Below, one piece after another: positions 19,201-25,886 of a stretch of DNA of 45,635 nucleotides. This DNA comes from Bacteroidales bacterium (GTDB lineage: Bacteria > Planctomycetota > Planctomycetia > Gemmatales > Gemmataceae), in the NCBI GenBank assembly GCA_026931725.1, contig JAIXLE010000284.1, positions 1 to 45,635 on the forward strand, in the 5' to 3' direction. A program made the position numbers and the translations under genes. How positions within the stretch are numbered: the stretch's first letter is position 1; every line of letters begins with the position of its first letter. The notes under the pieces were generated by a model. It saw only the letters and a list, made by a program, of their open reading frames with translations, was not told the DNA's origin and ran no database searches.

Positions 19201-20582
19201 CAAAAGCCCCGAGGCCGCCAGCGATACGCCCAACCACCATCACGACAAATGGCCCTGCGGTCGTGCCCGTTCTTCTCCATCCATCTTTGCACAGCGTTGG
19301 TCAATCGGCGAATGGCGGCCGGATCGCAGGTCCGGGCGAGTTGCCGCACCGCTGGTACCACCAGGGGAAGCACGCCATCCTGCATCAGGTTCCTGTTCCA
19401 TTCTCCCCGAACCCCATCGCCTGTGTACGCCTTCCCGCGACCAGAATCGACGAAGAAGCAACCATGATACAAAAGCAAAAATTCCACCTCTTGCGGTGGT
19501 GGATGGGATGCCCCTGCGGAGAGTGGCAAGAACACGGCCTGGGTGTCGTGGAATTGGCCTCCCTCACGCCCATGCCAGCGTGTCAGGATGATCGCGGCAT
19601 GAGGCCGGGCCTTGTCGGGCTGTTCGATCCCTTGCAAATCGTACTGATTCGGCCATTCTGGCTGCGTGCGTGCGGCCCTGGCCCATTCTGCGTTCCACCA
19701 GGTTTCCGCTAGCGCATAATCTGCGATTTGGCCTGCGACATCGCACTGTCCAGTCATCGTTGACTGTGTGGATGCCGGCGGAGGATCGGCTTCTACCCAG
19801 ATGGGGTAGTGAGAACGGCCTGATCCTCGCTCGGGGGTGCGCAATTCCCAATGATGGGACGGTGCCTCTCCCGTCGCGGGCATGTGATCCCACAGTTCCA
19901 CGCGGTTCAGTTGCTTGAGTAAAGCCGCGGCGGGGCCGAAATGAACGATATCTGGCGGGTTCAGTAGATTCTCTGGCGGGCGGTCGTATGGTTCATTTTG
20001 GATGCGTCCACTGTCAAGATAGTCCGATCTACGGAGGGGCAGCCAGAGTGCGAACCATCTCTCCCCCAGTCGGCGGCACGCGGGTTCCAAGTGCTTTTTC
20101 AACCGATCTAAATCGGCCGACTCCACATCATTCCAACTCGGATGGCATTTGGTGCCAGACCAGGGATTGACCAAGTTGCTGAACTCTCCATCCGCATCGT
20201 TGGTCGTCGGTGTCGGCGAGAGGAAGAAGAACGCCTCGCACAGATGGAACACGCTTTTCAGGCCCAATCCAAATTTGCCGATGGCAGCCCCATCACCGGA
20301 TTTGTTGTTCAACCCGAACTGACGAATGGCCTGAGAATCGCCCGCATCGAATTTGCCATCATTCAGTACCACGATGGCGGGGGAACCCGGTTTCAACAAC
20401 TCGTGCTGGCAACCCGGTGGCGTTTGGACCGTGGCCACCAAGACGGCGGTTGCCCCAGCATCGTCGGCATTTTGCAGCCATTCCTTCAAGATGGCGGTAC
20501 GGGAGTAGCGATCCTGCAGGAGAGATCGCAGTGCATTGATCTGCGCCTGGGGGGGAGACTCTAGGGACGCGGCTTTGGGCAT
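13251..20582 (-). CDS. Giant sacsin-like protein with two HSP90-type ATPase modules
   Basis: 2443 residues from ATG at 20582 (GGAG 6 nt upstream; an in-frame TTG at 20594 has weaker support). Module 1, residues 15-115, has the GHKL ATP site: ILKEWLQNADDAGA (Glu34, Asn38, Asp41), NDGKF (74-78) and IGKFGLGLKSVFHL (101-114), very close in pattern to the sacsin repeat. Module 2 starts near residue 1545 with VLFELFQNADDAYSEL and continues to TGRFGLGFKSVFLV near 1630. A charged, probably coiled-coil stretch (about 1480-1540) precedes module 2. The remaining 1500 or so residues show no motif I know: no nuclease, methylase or membrane segment. GHKL ATPases open and close as clamps. Together with the helicase 48 bp downstream it suggests a DNA- or chaperone-type machine, perhaps anti-phage. 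Function not established. Confidence 0.85.
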   Translation of the reverse strand: MPKAASLESPPQAQINALRSLLQDRYSRTAILKEWLQNADDAGATAVLVATVQTPPGCQHELLKPGSPAIVVLNDGKFDAGDSQAIRQFGLNNKSGDGAAIGKFGLGLKSVFHLCEAFFFLSPTPTTNDADGEFSNLVNPWSGTKCHPSWNDVESADLDRLKKHLEPACRRLGERWFALWLPLRRSDYLDSGRIQNEPYDRPPENLLNPPDIVHFGPAAALLKQLNRVELWDHMPATGEAPSHHWELRTPERGSGRSHYPIWVEADPPPASTQSTMTGQCDVAGQIADYALAETWWNAEWARAARTQPEWPNQYDLQGIEQPDKARPHAAIILTRWHGREGGQFHDTQAVFLPLSAGASHPPPQEVEFLLLYHGCFFVDSGRGKAYTGDGVRGEWNRNLMQDGVLPLVVPAVRQLARTCDPAAIRRLTNAVQRWMEKNGHDRRAICRDGGWAYRWRPRGFCWEVIQTNVQILEIPSTSESGAPKHVLPALADLARDDSYALIPADAPRLLAQEPKPWPDELLARVLDVHDVKPLLEGGFAYFTQFVRQQTLGCQAQNALTKTIRRIFSVAGKKEFAQISDGLNRLIAMIPASTRRSIKLGGNWPDETRQKVCGATKTVLIVPDEFNLDTTGTGTIPTNDAISILRLLREKMTPGRNTNPAIEVIAAAQEPAAVCDATADLKLWKGQWANADKKSGEYELWSLSGLRNHPGLFCGPLNDDLRDLAAAVQPPIAVLDSDTAKILFSQKPLRCGDSAGILDYLTTVFPDLQKPAAARLPLLQRLMAVTEDESTLTRRRRAVRYLLHGNRNLPAGNHLYLLTDGEAVWERLARFGLTERREADHLLPENDLIRHLNPSQREELGLLPLNPDGVASILGGVSDSSLASLNFSNDEERDRVLKALGNHQELIRELIRRLPLHDREGGGRDCLTDTCYWRDRDNVDLGTLAVVVTIVIPHTDEVLAVIQKKARPQTLNYRMVVKLAIQHGPAQHWKTVLDALNPAGFLDADSKNKLTEEPWLPTQRGKPVSPKHVLYDEKFNDEIEKALKGCQSSASHFIPFTALDTTIQERNDLTALKRLFPDRKPMLSQLGGLLGQNPQFHVGKIDDWPRWCQVFRKAPAKIMAAAPLIAKVYDHAPEECQSHLLPNLGARPAADRLVQILAYLREQHPQSGGQDRQDVEHVHNSYLKQFASHPGEAWAKLPQLRLLNQNGNWVEATKLCIAAGIDPADTLDHSQAKILNEIAKKQEPKECPTHPKESSTVKDVEGTMADAVTRSAAKLQTYFEPWRTADAQLAQWVGAFVALLGSDDLFNEFVLKCLGDQKISREFIRSLAGMSVGAARLKRQRFLVEVTEVKENMQIVSLTGQKFPARTQSQFKHLLLGYKVKLFSTPYDGLDIHHIHLRVVDTRHATDSERLKELRELLEETAKSILWEVYGDRNASPEPVFTELARGSLADIRIAQAEILEAAGHYLRTLGSIVGLKEILRRFQDASRRRAEENEENLKGRELPGESADTLAREAQRELRELFEKSDPICHQILDNLRARLHEAGYQPRSVLFELFQNADDAYSELDGEASAQSAPSAQFGVRCEGGTLTVVHSGRRINHTVTKNLGQDRDLSKMLALHHSDKGGESAVTGRFGLGFKSVFLVCDQPRVVSGLLAFTVHGGTFPVSVESTAAEPIRCQAEQLGQNKSSATVFALDLLPEKEEEVCTPFRNLAHLLPVFARRIRNVRINAVRFDWKGETQFTGPPGQVVEIGSWDTDTGPQEALVIRCGELGDVLFGWNKSCFVRMPDDLPSVWVTAPTTEEHRLGYLVNARELPIDIGRSQVAWKNPQSTEVLQKLAQMLGDTLIALASDAKWNATWPSFWSSFWNVVKTKGVRDELRNGLMWGPHGAACRLFTEKKALPTGLDVPSYSHPTKLSDVRGVVTGIMAQQTDVFRMVAGWESFQNDFPQGTLVAKAVGDLLPERDWLQINWVTAVQKEMREPFVGPKRAERLGHVLSPSRLNHLFDRDGEIAKVQKELKTAQFRNAAGEWKSPSQLVVAGGSDQVADEERLQAGFAPCGCLLAEDYTETAIAFFQACRGEIRTSVETLQGWISAVDTGDKNRKEAVLIYLNRGNSGQRIRAMWSENPDSRPSWINESDIRTLSQDAGLTSFEQSQLWTVFTPTNPWLPQPSHHCVSQSRVGGILDRIAEWWEQNQNGQLNAYYDSIYPNKELPAISADGSLDDPDVRKAWLKLLITGSLQTLGRVKPQQNRRFIGICEQRRWFEMLADPETGSGRWLADVQRYVDDPRNHANIQYFHWLRHFISIETLARHLDNYVNAFLDINQFSGQFTSSDLFTIRTSRQFQGTGLDAPPMLPFLGIGACFVLRELVISGIVERADVHPYCYAPVKRLRDRLARLGWQDHPADDPQTRSRSIYEFLAEHHSVDPTFGGDYDIPLLMYPAWDSIG

Positions 20583-20892
20583 GGCACGCTCCAATCACAT
20601 TCGTTTCCCATCCTGGTGCCGATGGGCGACCCCAATGTGACCGATAAAATGCAGTGAGTATTTCTGTAACTGTAATGATGTTCGACAGTTTGGCCACGCC
20701 GATGATGGACCCTCACGCCTCGTGTTCGGCAGTTGCGAAACGGTTACAGATAGAAGGTAAAGGCTGGTCCCAGATCGCGGATGTGTTCAACAGGCGAGGG
20801 CGTTCGATCCGATAGTCTTCGCCCGGCTATCGGATCGATACGCTGTCATGCTCGTCTTTCCCTGTATCGCCCCTATACGAACCGCGGCGACC
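20583..20892. promoter_or_regulatory. Intergenic region upstream of the giant ATPase gene
   Basis: 310 bp without a gene. It contains a direct repeat CTGTAA-CTGTAA at 20664-20675 and the inverse GTTACAG at 20743-20749, about 70 bp apart, which could be paired regulator sites for the minus-strand gene. It also holds the long perfect inverted repeat at 20804-20838 described separately. No clear -35/-10 pair could be chosen. Confidence 0.3.
20804..20838 (-). terminator. 12-bp perfect inverted repeat after the GH3 gene
   Basis: Arms TCGATCCGATAG (20804-20815) and CTATCGGATCGA (20827-20838) pair perfectly; the loop is 11 nt. It lies 55 bp past the stop of the GH3 gene on the minus strand and would fold in its 3' end. 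No T-run follows, so it may be a factor-dependent terminator or an mRNA-stabilising hairpin rather than a strict intrinsic terminator. Confidence 0.5.
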
Positions 20893-22599
20893 TTATGCCA
20901 CTTCTCGGCGATTGGTCATACTGGAAGCGAAAGCCAAATCTCCAATCAGGCAAGGATGTTTGTACTGCTCAGGAGAGCCACCCGTTTTCGACAACCGCGC
21001 GTGATCCCATTCCGACCAGGCTCCACTGGGTAAAATCTCCGCCTTCACGGGGCCGAGACGCTGACCATCCCGCTTGGCGGCATATTCGATGTTCAATTCA
21101 CCCAGCAGACGATCAAATGCTGGCAAGAATCGTGCAAGCCCATCGCGATCGCGTGCGTCCGAATCTTCGATGAACAATCCATAATATGGTTGGGCATCAT
21201 CCCACACCGGCGCGACACTGTAGGTGCCGATACCGAAACCGGATTGCTGCATCGCGGCAATCATTGCCTGCGTCACCTGATGCTCGGAAAGTTTCTCTCC
21301 CGTCATGTTCGAGAAACGACTACCCTTGCCGAGGAACTCAACCACGGGCGTATTCCCGAGGAAACCATTGACCCGGATCAAGTCCGAAATCTGATAGCGA
21401 TACAATCCCGATTGGGTGGTGGGGACGATATAGTATGTCTCCCCTTCTTGGATCTCATGGACACCCAGGACCACGGGGTTTTCGGAATGCGCTTCCCGTT
21501 CAGGAATGAACTCGAAATAATGGCTCCAGATGTCGAGGACACCCGTGGGGGTGTCATTTTCAAACGGAATGGTCATGCGGCCTTCGCTGGCGAGCAAACC
21601 CAGATCCCGGATCGGGGGATTCCCAAAAAACTGCGGGAGTTGCCGAAGGTATGGCCCCATGCTGCCGCCCGTCCAGGTGCCGATGAGCGTGCCAGTATCG
21701 GGCCAGACATCCTTGGGATACAAGCGTCCCAACTTCTCCGCAATCGCGGCTAACTCGCGTGCCCGCTCTGGTTTCGCGCGGAGTTTGCGGGCCGCGGCGA
21801 GCTGGATTTCCTGGGGAATATCCAGGTCACTACGGAGCGTGCCATCGTGGATGTCCCGCAACAAAGAATCCTTGTGCTGATCCATCATCCGAGCCATCAT
21901 CAACAACGTGGACGGATTCGCGGCTAGCAACATGGAGGCGGGGCGTCCCATGCTGCAACGCAGTGCCAGATAATACCGAGCGGTCGAATCCTTGATTTTG
22001 CCAATGGTCGGCGGTACAGTGTAGAGCCATCGAATGATCTTTTTCTGCACGAGTGCCGTATACCCGGAGAGATTTCCACAAGGGATGCCCGCAGGCGTGC
22101 GGTACTCTTCGGGGTCACCCACCATTTGCAGAATCGGTCGGAATGCCAAGCGGCGGCCACGGTGATCGCGGTAGGCTTTCACGCCCCAAAAGTTCCAACC
22201 GCGTTTGTAGTCTGCCAAATAGCGGGTGGTAATCGGGATGAGTTTTCGCGCAGCCGTGGTGCCACTGGTCAACGCAAACAGCAGCACCCGATCATTGGCG
22301 ATGAGGGCATCGGTTTCCCCCTTCTGCACCCGCTCCACATACGGGGCCACATATTCATACGGAGCCACGGGAACCGAGCGCCGATAATCGGCAATCGTCC
22401 GTGCCGCTGCGAAATGGTGGTCCCGCCCGAATGCCGTGGGGGCTTGCCGTCGCAGGATGTTGAAGAGTAATTCGGTTTGCACACGCTCCGGTTGGAGGCA
22501 ATCCTGCAGAAAACAATCGGTTTTATAGCGGATGGGCAATGCGACTAATCGCCCGACTCGCCGCAAAGCAAAACGGTAAAGATCACGAGAGAGAGACAT
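20893..22599 (-). CDS. GH3-type acyl-adenylate/amide synthetase
   Basis: 568 residues, the length of plant and bacterial GH3 proteins. GH3 enzymes activate a carboxylic acid with ATP and join it to an amino acid or other nucleophile. Visible features: the nucleotide loop ALTSGTTAARKLIPIT (about 109-124); LGLLASEGRMTIPFEND in the middle, the GH3 counterpart of the adenylate-binding loop; and GLYRYQISDLIRVNGF with the YRxxxxD block. The C-terminal third is the small mobile domain. Bacterial GH3 substrates are mostly unknown. Its place downstream of a small membrane protein, an alpha/beta hydrolase and the acyl-chain cluster hints that the substrate may be an acyl product of that cluster, but gaps of 105-118 bp make co-transcription unproven. 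Confidence 0.85.
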   Translation of the reverse strand: MSLSRDLYRFALRRVGRLVALPIRYKTDCFLQDCLQPERVQTELLFNILRRQAPTAFGRDHHFAAARTIADYRRSVPVAPYEYVAPYVERVQKGETDALIANDRVLLFALTSGTTAARKLIPITTRYLADYKRGWNFWGVKAYRDHRGRRLAFRPILQMVGDPEEYRTPAGIPCGNLSGYTALVQKKIIRWLYTVPPTIGKIKDSTARYYLALRCSMGRPASMLLAANPSTLLMMARMMDQHKDSLLRDIHDGTLRSDLDIPQEIQLAAARKLRAKPERARELAAIAEKLGRLYPKDVWPDTGTLIGTWTGGSMGPYLRQLPQFFGNPPIRDLGLLASEGRMTIPFENDTPTGVLDIWSHYFEFIPEREAHSENPVVLGVHEIQEGETYYIVPTTQSGLYRYQISDLIRVNGFLGNTPVVEFLGKGSRFSNMTGEKLSEHQVTQAMIAAMQQSGFGIGTYSVAPVWDDAQPYYGLFIEDSDARDRDGLARFLPAFDRLLGELNIEYAAKRDGQRLGPVKAEILPSGAWSEWDHARLSKTGGSPEQYKHPCLIGDLAFASSMTNRREVA

Positions 22600-22704
22600 A
22601 GCATAGGCTCTGATGGTGAAAGACTATCGGTGTAAAGGGGCATCAGTGCCCGAAAAATCAGGATCGCGGATAGCTCATGCTGGGGTGGGGGTCGAGTTTG
22701 TGGA

Positions 22705-23058
22705 TCATCCCCCGCGTGTCACCCATTGAACAATACCCACCGTCAGCCAAGTGATACCGATCAACATGGCCAACACACCGACTCCACAACCGAAGACGGT
22801 GGCTTGACGATCCGCATCGGATGGGATGACTCGCCGTTCTTGGCCGGGCACATGGGGTTCGGTAATCGGGCCGACCATCGCGCGGGGCCACAGCAACCCG
22901 AGCAGGCCGTACAGAATGCCAAACGGTGCCACCAAACGCGCCAATGGGCGGAGATAAGTGTCAAATACCGTCAACCACAGCAAGAAACCGCCGACGGCCA
23001 GCAGGATCAGTGCATAGAGACGTTTGCGCCGTGCAGCCTTGCGGGCATGGCGTGTCAT
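22705..23058 (-). CDS. Small membrane protein, unknown
   Basis: 117 residues from ATG at 23058; a TTG 15 bp upstream (23073) is an alternative that would sit only 4 bp after the hydrolase stop. The N-terminus is very basic (RHARKAARRKR), followed by three hydrophobic segments: LYALILLAVGGFLLWLTVF, a second around LVAPFGILYGLLGLLW, and a C-terminal one, VGVLAMLIGITWLTVGIVQW. The loop between the second and third carries RRVIPSDADRQ. Positive-inside topology puts the N-terminus in the cytoplasm. I do not recognise the family. Tight spacing to the alpha/beta hydrolase suggests the two are co-translated. Confidence 0.65.
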   Translation of the reverse strand: MTRHARKAARRKRLYALILLAVGGFLLWLTVFDTYLRPLARLVAPFGILYGLLGLLWPRAMVGPITEPHVPGQERRVIPSDADRQATVFGCGVGVLAMLIGITWLTVGIVQWVTRGG

Positions 23059-23077
23059 GGTCGGTGGTCGCAAGGGC

Positions 23078-24187
23078 TTACCCCATACTCGTGATGGCGG
23101 CTAGTTTCCCCGCGGCCCCGGCCGCAGGCGCGACCGGGGCCAGAATCCCCCCGGAATCCGCTTCCCCCGCCGTGGCCGACAAAGCCGTTGCCGGTGCCAA
23201 ATGTGAGTCAAAGAACCCAATGAGTCGCCGGATATATTCTTCACCGGCTACATGTAACGCGTGGTTGTGCTTTGCTTTCGGTACAATCCACAAGTCTTTG
23301 ACCCGCGAGCGTGCCTTGCGGAACAGCGTCTCGGCCATTTCCGGTTTGATATAGGCATCGGCCCCACCGTGGATCATCAACAAGGGTTGCCGCAATTGCC
23401 GGAGGTGTCGTTCGATGTGGATGTACCGTACGCCCCGCCGTTGGGCGGAACGAGCGATCGCCACCACGCCGATCGAGCCATAGAAAAAACCGGGTAGCAT
23501 ATTCTGCAAGGTCTTATACGGGCTGTAGATTTGCACCCATCGCCGCATGTACGGGACCATCGTGGTGTAGGCCGCGAAAGCGCCGTCGGTAACGACGCAG
23601 CGGATCCAGGGATCTTCTGCTGCGAGTGCTAATCCGGTGCTACCGCCTTTGCTGATTCCGAATAACCCGATTCCTTGCGATGGGGCATCGGAGCGTTTCT
23701 TCAGATAGGCAATCGCCGCCCGCAGGTCATCACGATCCTTGTTACACACCCATTGGAGTGGAATATAATTCGGGTCGGCATCACTTTCCCCCTGGTTTCG
23801 GGGTTCAAAAGTGAAGACATCGTAACCCGCTTCAATGAGTTCACTGCAATACTGTGTGACCGACCAGCGATTGGAGCCGAACTCCAACCCGAAAAGGATC
23901 AAGCCTTTCCGTGGTCCCGGAGTCCGCAGGAAGCACCCCCGCAGCCGCACACCATCTGTCGAGGTGAAGCTCACGTCTTCCGCTTCCGGGATGGGCTTCC
24001 CCTTCGGCACGATGAATAGGGGCTTTTCCTCAAAAATGCGGACAATCTGATCGAGGAATTTGGTCCGATAGTAGTAGTGCCCCGCTGCGAATAGCGCGGT
24101 GCCGAGCAACGTCAAGCCAGCGACGGCAATGAGGAGATTCGTTGCGAGCCACCATATCCATTCGACCACGGGCGTTCCTCCGGTCAT
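23078..24187 (-). CDS. Membrane-anchored alpha/beta hydrolase
   Basis: 369 residues. An N-terminal hydrophobic segment (about 9-33, WIWWLATNLLIAVAGLTLLG) anchors the protein. The hydrolase fold follows: LILFGLEFGSN near the oxyanion strand, VFTFEPRNQGES, the nucleophile elbow GLFGISKGGSTG (Ser in GxSxG), the acid in LMIHGGADAYIKPEM and the histidine in VPKAKHNHALHV. These make a complete Ser-Asp-His triad. The pattern suits an esterase or acyl-transfer enzyme of the DUF-type/prolyl oligopeptidase-like group. The substrate is not evident. It starts 118 bp after the ketosynthase stop and is followed almost directly by a small membrane protein; a role in releasing or moving acyl products is a guess from context. 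Confidence 0.8.
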   Translation of the reverse strand: MTGGTPVVEWIWWLATNLLIAVAGLTLLGTALFAAGHYYYRTKFLDQIVRIFEEKPLFIVPKGKPIPEAEDVSFTSTDGVRLRGCFLRTPGPRKGLILFGLEFGSNRWSVTQYCSELIEAGYDVFTFEPRNQGESDADPNYIPLQWVCNKDRDDLRAAIAYLKKRSDAPSQGIGLFGISKGGSTGLALAAEDPWIRCVVTDGAFAAYTTMVPYMRRWVQIYSPYKTLQNMLPGFFYGSIGVVAIARSAQRRGVRYIHIERHLRQLRQPLLMIHGGADAYIKPEMAETLFRKARSRVKDLWIVPKAKHNHALHVAGEEYIRRLIGFFDSHLAPATALSATAGEADSGGILAPVAPAAGAAGKLAAITSMG

Positions 24188-24305
24188 GAACTCCGGCTGA
24201 TATTCATTATGTATGCAACCTGTCAGGGAATGGTACTAATTTCCCAGTTTACGAGCTTACCGCGTTGAGCGGAAGCCTCCCAATCTTCCTAAATCACCAT
24301 AATCG

Positions 24306-25595
24306 CTAAATTCGACTCGCTATGAGGGTGATATTTTGGCCACCAAAGCCAAAGCTATTACTCAAAACGTGTTGAATACCGGCCTTCTCGCGGGCTTGAT
24401 TGGGAACGTAATCGAGGTCGCAATCAGGGTCAGGAGTTTCGTAGTTGATCGTGGGGGGTAATACGCCATTTCGCATGGCCAGGATGGAGGTAATCAGTTC
24501 GACCGCTCCACCCGCGGCGATGAGATGGCCCAACATGCTTTTACTGCTACTGACGGGCGTTTTATAGGCGAATTCGCCGAGGGAGCCCTTGATCGCGGCC
24601 GTTTCGGCGGAATCGTTGGCGTGGGTACTGGTGCCGTGCGCGTTGATGTAACCCACGTCTGACGGTGAGATTCCTGCTTCCGCGAGAGCCATCTTCATGC
24701 AGAGGACAGCGCCGCGGCCCGCGGGGTGCGGGTCGGTCATCCGGTAGGCATCCCCGGTGGTGCCGAAGCCGGTGAGTTCCGCATAAATCGTCGCACCGCG
24801 TTTTTTAGCATGTTCGAGTTCCTCGAACACCAGCATTCCGGCTCCTTCCCCCAGCACGAATCCGTCACGATTCAGATCGAACGGTCGACTCGCCTTCTGG
24901 GGGTTGTCGTTCCGTTGAGACAACGCAGTGAGGAGGTTAAAGCCAGTCACACCGAACGGGTGAATCATCGAGTGCGAACCGCCGGAGAGCATCATATCGG
25001 CATCGCCATGCCGAATGAGGGAGACAGCTTCCCCAATGGCTTGCGCACTGGCGGCACAGGCGGTCAGGCAGGTGAGGTTGGGGCCGCACAGGTCGAACTC
25101 GTTGGCCAAGTGGCCCGCGGTCGTGTGCATTTCCAGTTCCGCTTCGCGCACGCCATCGAGCAATCCCATCGCGGCTCGCACGAATTGGGCCTGATCGACA
25201 CGGGCTCCGCTGGCATCCGAGGCGATGCTGCACCCCGAAATGACAGTGGGGAAGTCTTCGCTACCTTCCCCGGAACCCATGTAGCAGCCAATCCGAGTGC
25301 GATCGACACCGGAGCCGAGCAGGTTGGCATCTTCCAGAGCCTGCCTGGCGGCGGCCAGGGCAAACCGGGTGTTCGGGCCACATTTGGCATAGCGGGCCGC
25401 ATCGGGGACATAGCGTCCCAGATCGAAATTCTTCACCTCCGCCGCGAAGGTGGTCGGGAAGGCGCTCGCCTCGAAGTGCGAAATCCGCCCGACACCGCTT
25501 TTCCCTTCGAGCAGGTTGGCAAACATTTCGGGTACGGTCTGCCCCAGCGGGGTAATCACGCCTATCCCGGTAATCACGACGCGACGACGACTCAT
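24306..25595 (-). CDS. Beta-ketoacyl-ACP synthase II-like, catalytically complete
   Basis: 429 residues from ATG at 25595 (GGAG upstream, and the thiolase fold starts directly with SRRRVVITGIGVITPLG). An in-frame TTG at 25631 is less likely. The Cys-His-His set is complete: Cys180 in TCLTACAASAQAIGEA, His320 in INAHGTSTHANDS and His357 in SMLGHLIAAGG. It should condense acyl chains with malonyl-ACP. It is the last gene of a seven-gene operon that also encodes a ketosynthase-like partner lacking these residues. The arrangement resembles KS/chain-length-factor pairs of type II polyketide and aryl polyene systems more than housekeeping FabF, which normally works alone. Product unknown. Confidence 0.92.
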   Translation of the reverse strand: MSRRRVVITGIGVITPLGQTVPEMFANLLEGKSGVGRISHFEASAFPTTFAAEVKNFDLGRYVPDAARYAKCGPNTRFALAAARQALEDANLLGSGVDRTRIGCYMGSGEGSEDFPTVISGCSIASDASGARVDQAQFVRAAMGLLDGVREAELEMHTTAGHLANEFDLCGPNLTCLTACAASAQAIGEAVSLIRHGDADMMLSGGSHSMIHPFGVTGFNLLTALSQRNDNPQKASRPFDLNRDGFVLGEGAGMLVFEELEHAKKRGATIYAELTGFGTTGDAYRMTDPHPAGRGAVLCMKMALAEAGISPSDVGYINAHGTSTHANDSAETAAIKGSLGEFAYKTPVSSSKSMLGHLIAAGGAVELITSILAMRNGVLPPTINYETPDPDCDLDYVPNQAREKAGIQHVLSNSFGFGGQNITLIASRI

Positions 25596-25659
25596 GAACC
25601 CTGCTCCCTCATCAGCGTGCGTATCGATCAATGCGACACGATACCGCTCTCTTCGTAGA

Positions 25660-25881
25660 TCAGTCGTTGCGCATCCGGTGATCGGCGTGCTGTTCTTGCC
25701 GCGTCACACATCCGGTGTACTTGCGCGGGTTGCCACACATCCAACAGGAACACGCAGCCGGGCTCGTGGCTTGACGGCCGATCACACGAAGATCGACCGG
25801 GTGCAACGCAAAACCGACACGGTGCCGGGCTCGGGTCTTGGCCAGTTGGTTCCACCATCGGCGTTGGTCACGACTCCGCAT
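25660..25881 (-). CDS. Small cysteine protein between the two ketosynthases
   Basis: 73 residues, ATG at 25881, only 5 bp after the stop of the ketosynthase-like gene and 64 bp before the start of the active one. The C-terminal half contains CSCWMCGNPRKYTGC followed by TRQEQHADHRM, with four cysteines in a short space. I recall small bacterial proteins with a very similar CxxCGNPR block, so it is probably a real, conserved gene of unknown role. The cysteines and a following HADH could bind zinc or another metal. Its position inside the operon suggests a link to the acyl pathway or simple insertion of a small gene. An overlapping frame on the same strand (25628-25858) looks like a shadow. Confidence 0.65.
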   Translation of the reverse strand: MRSRDQRRWWNQLAKTRARHRVGFALHPVDLRVIGRQATSPAACSCWMCGNPRKYTGCVTRQEQHADHRMRND

Positions 25882-25886
25882 CGTCT

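Noticed and set aside
10512..20582. The helicase and giant ATPase as a standard DISARM system
   Set aside because: The helicase resembles DrmD, but DrmA, DrmB, DrmC and a methylase are not present in the window.
24726..25658. 310-codon plus-strand frame over the ketosynthase
   Set aside because: Antisense to a ketosynthase with all catalytic residues; no motif seen.
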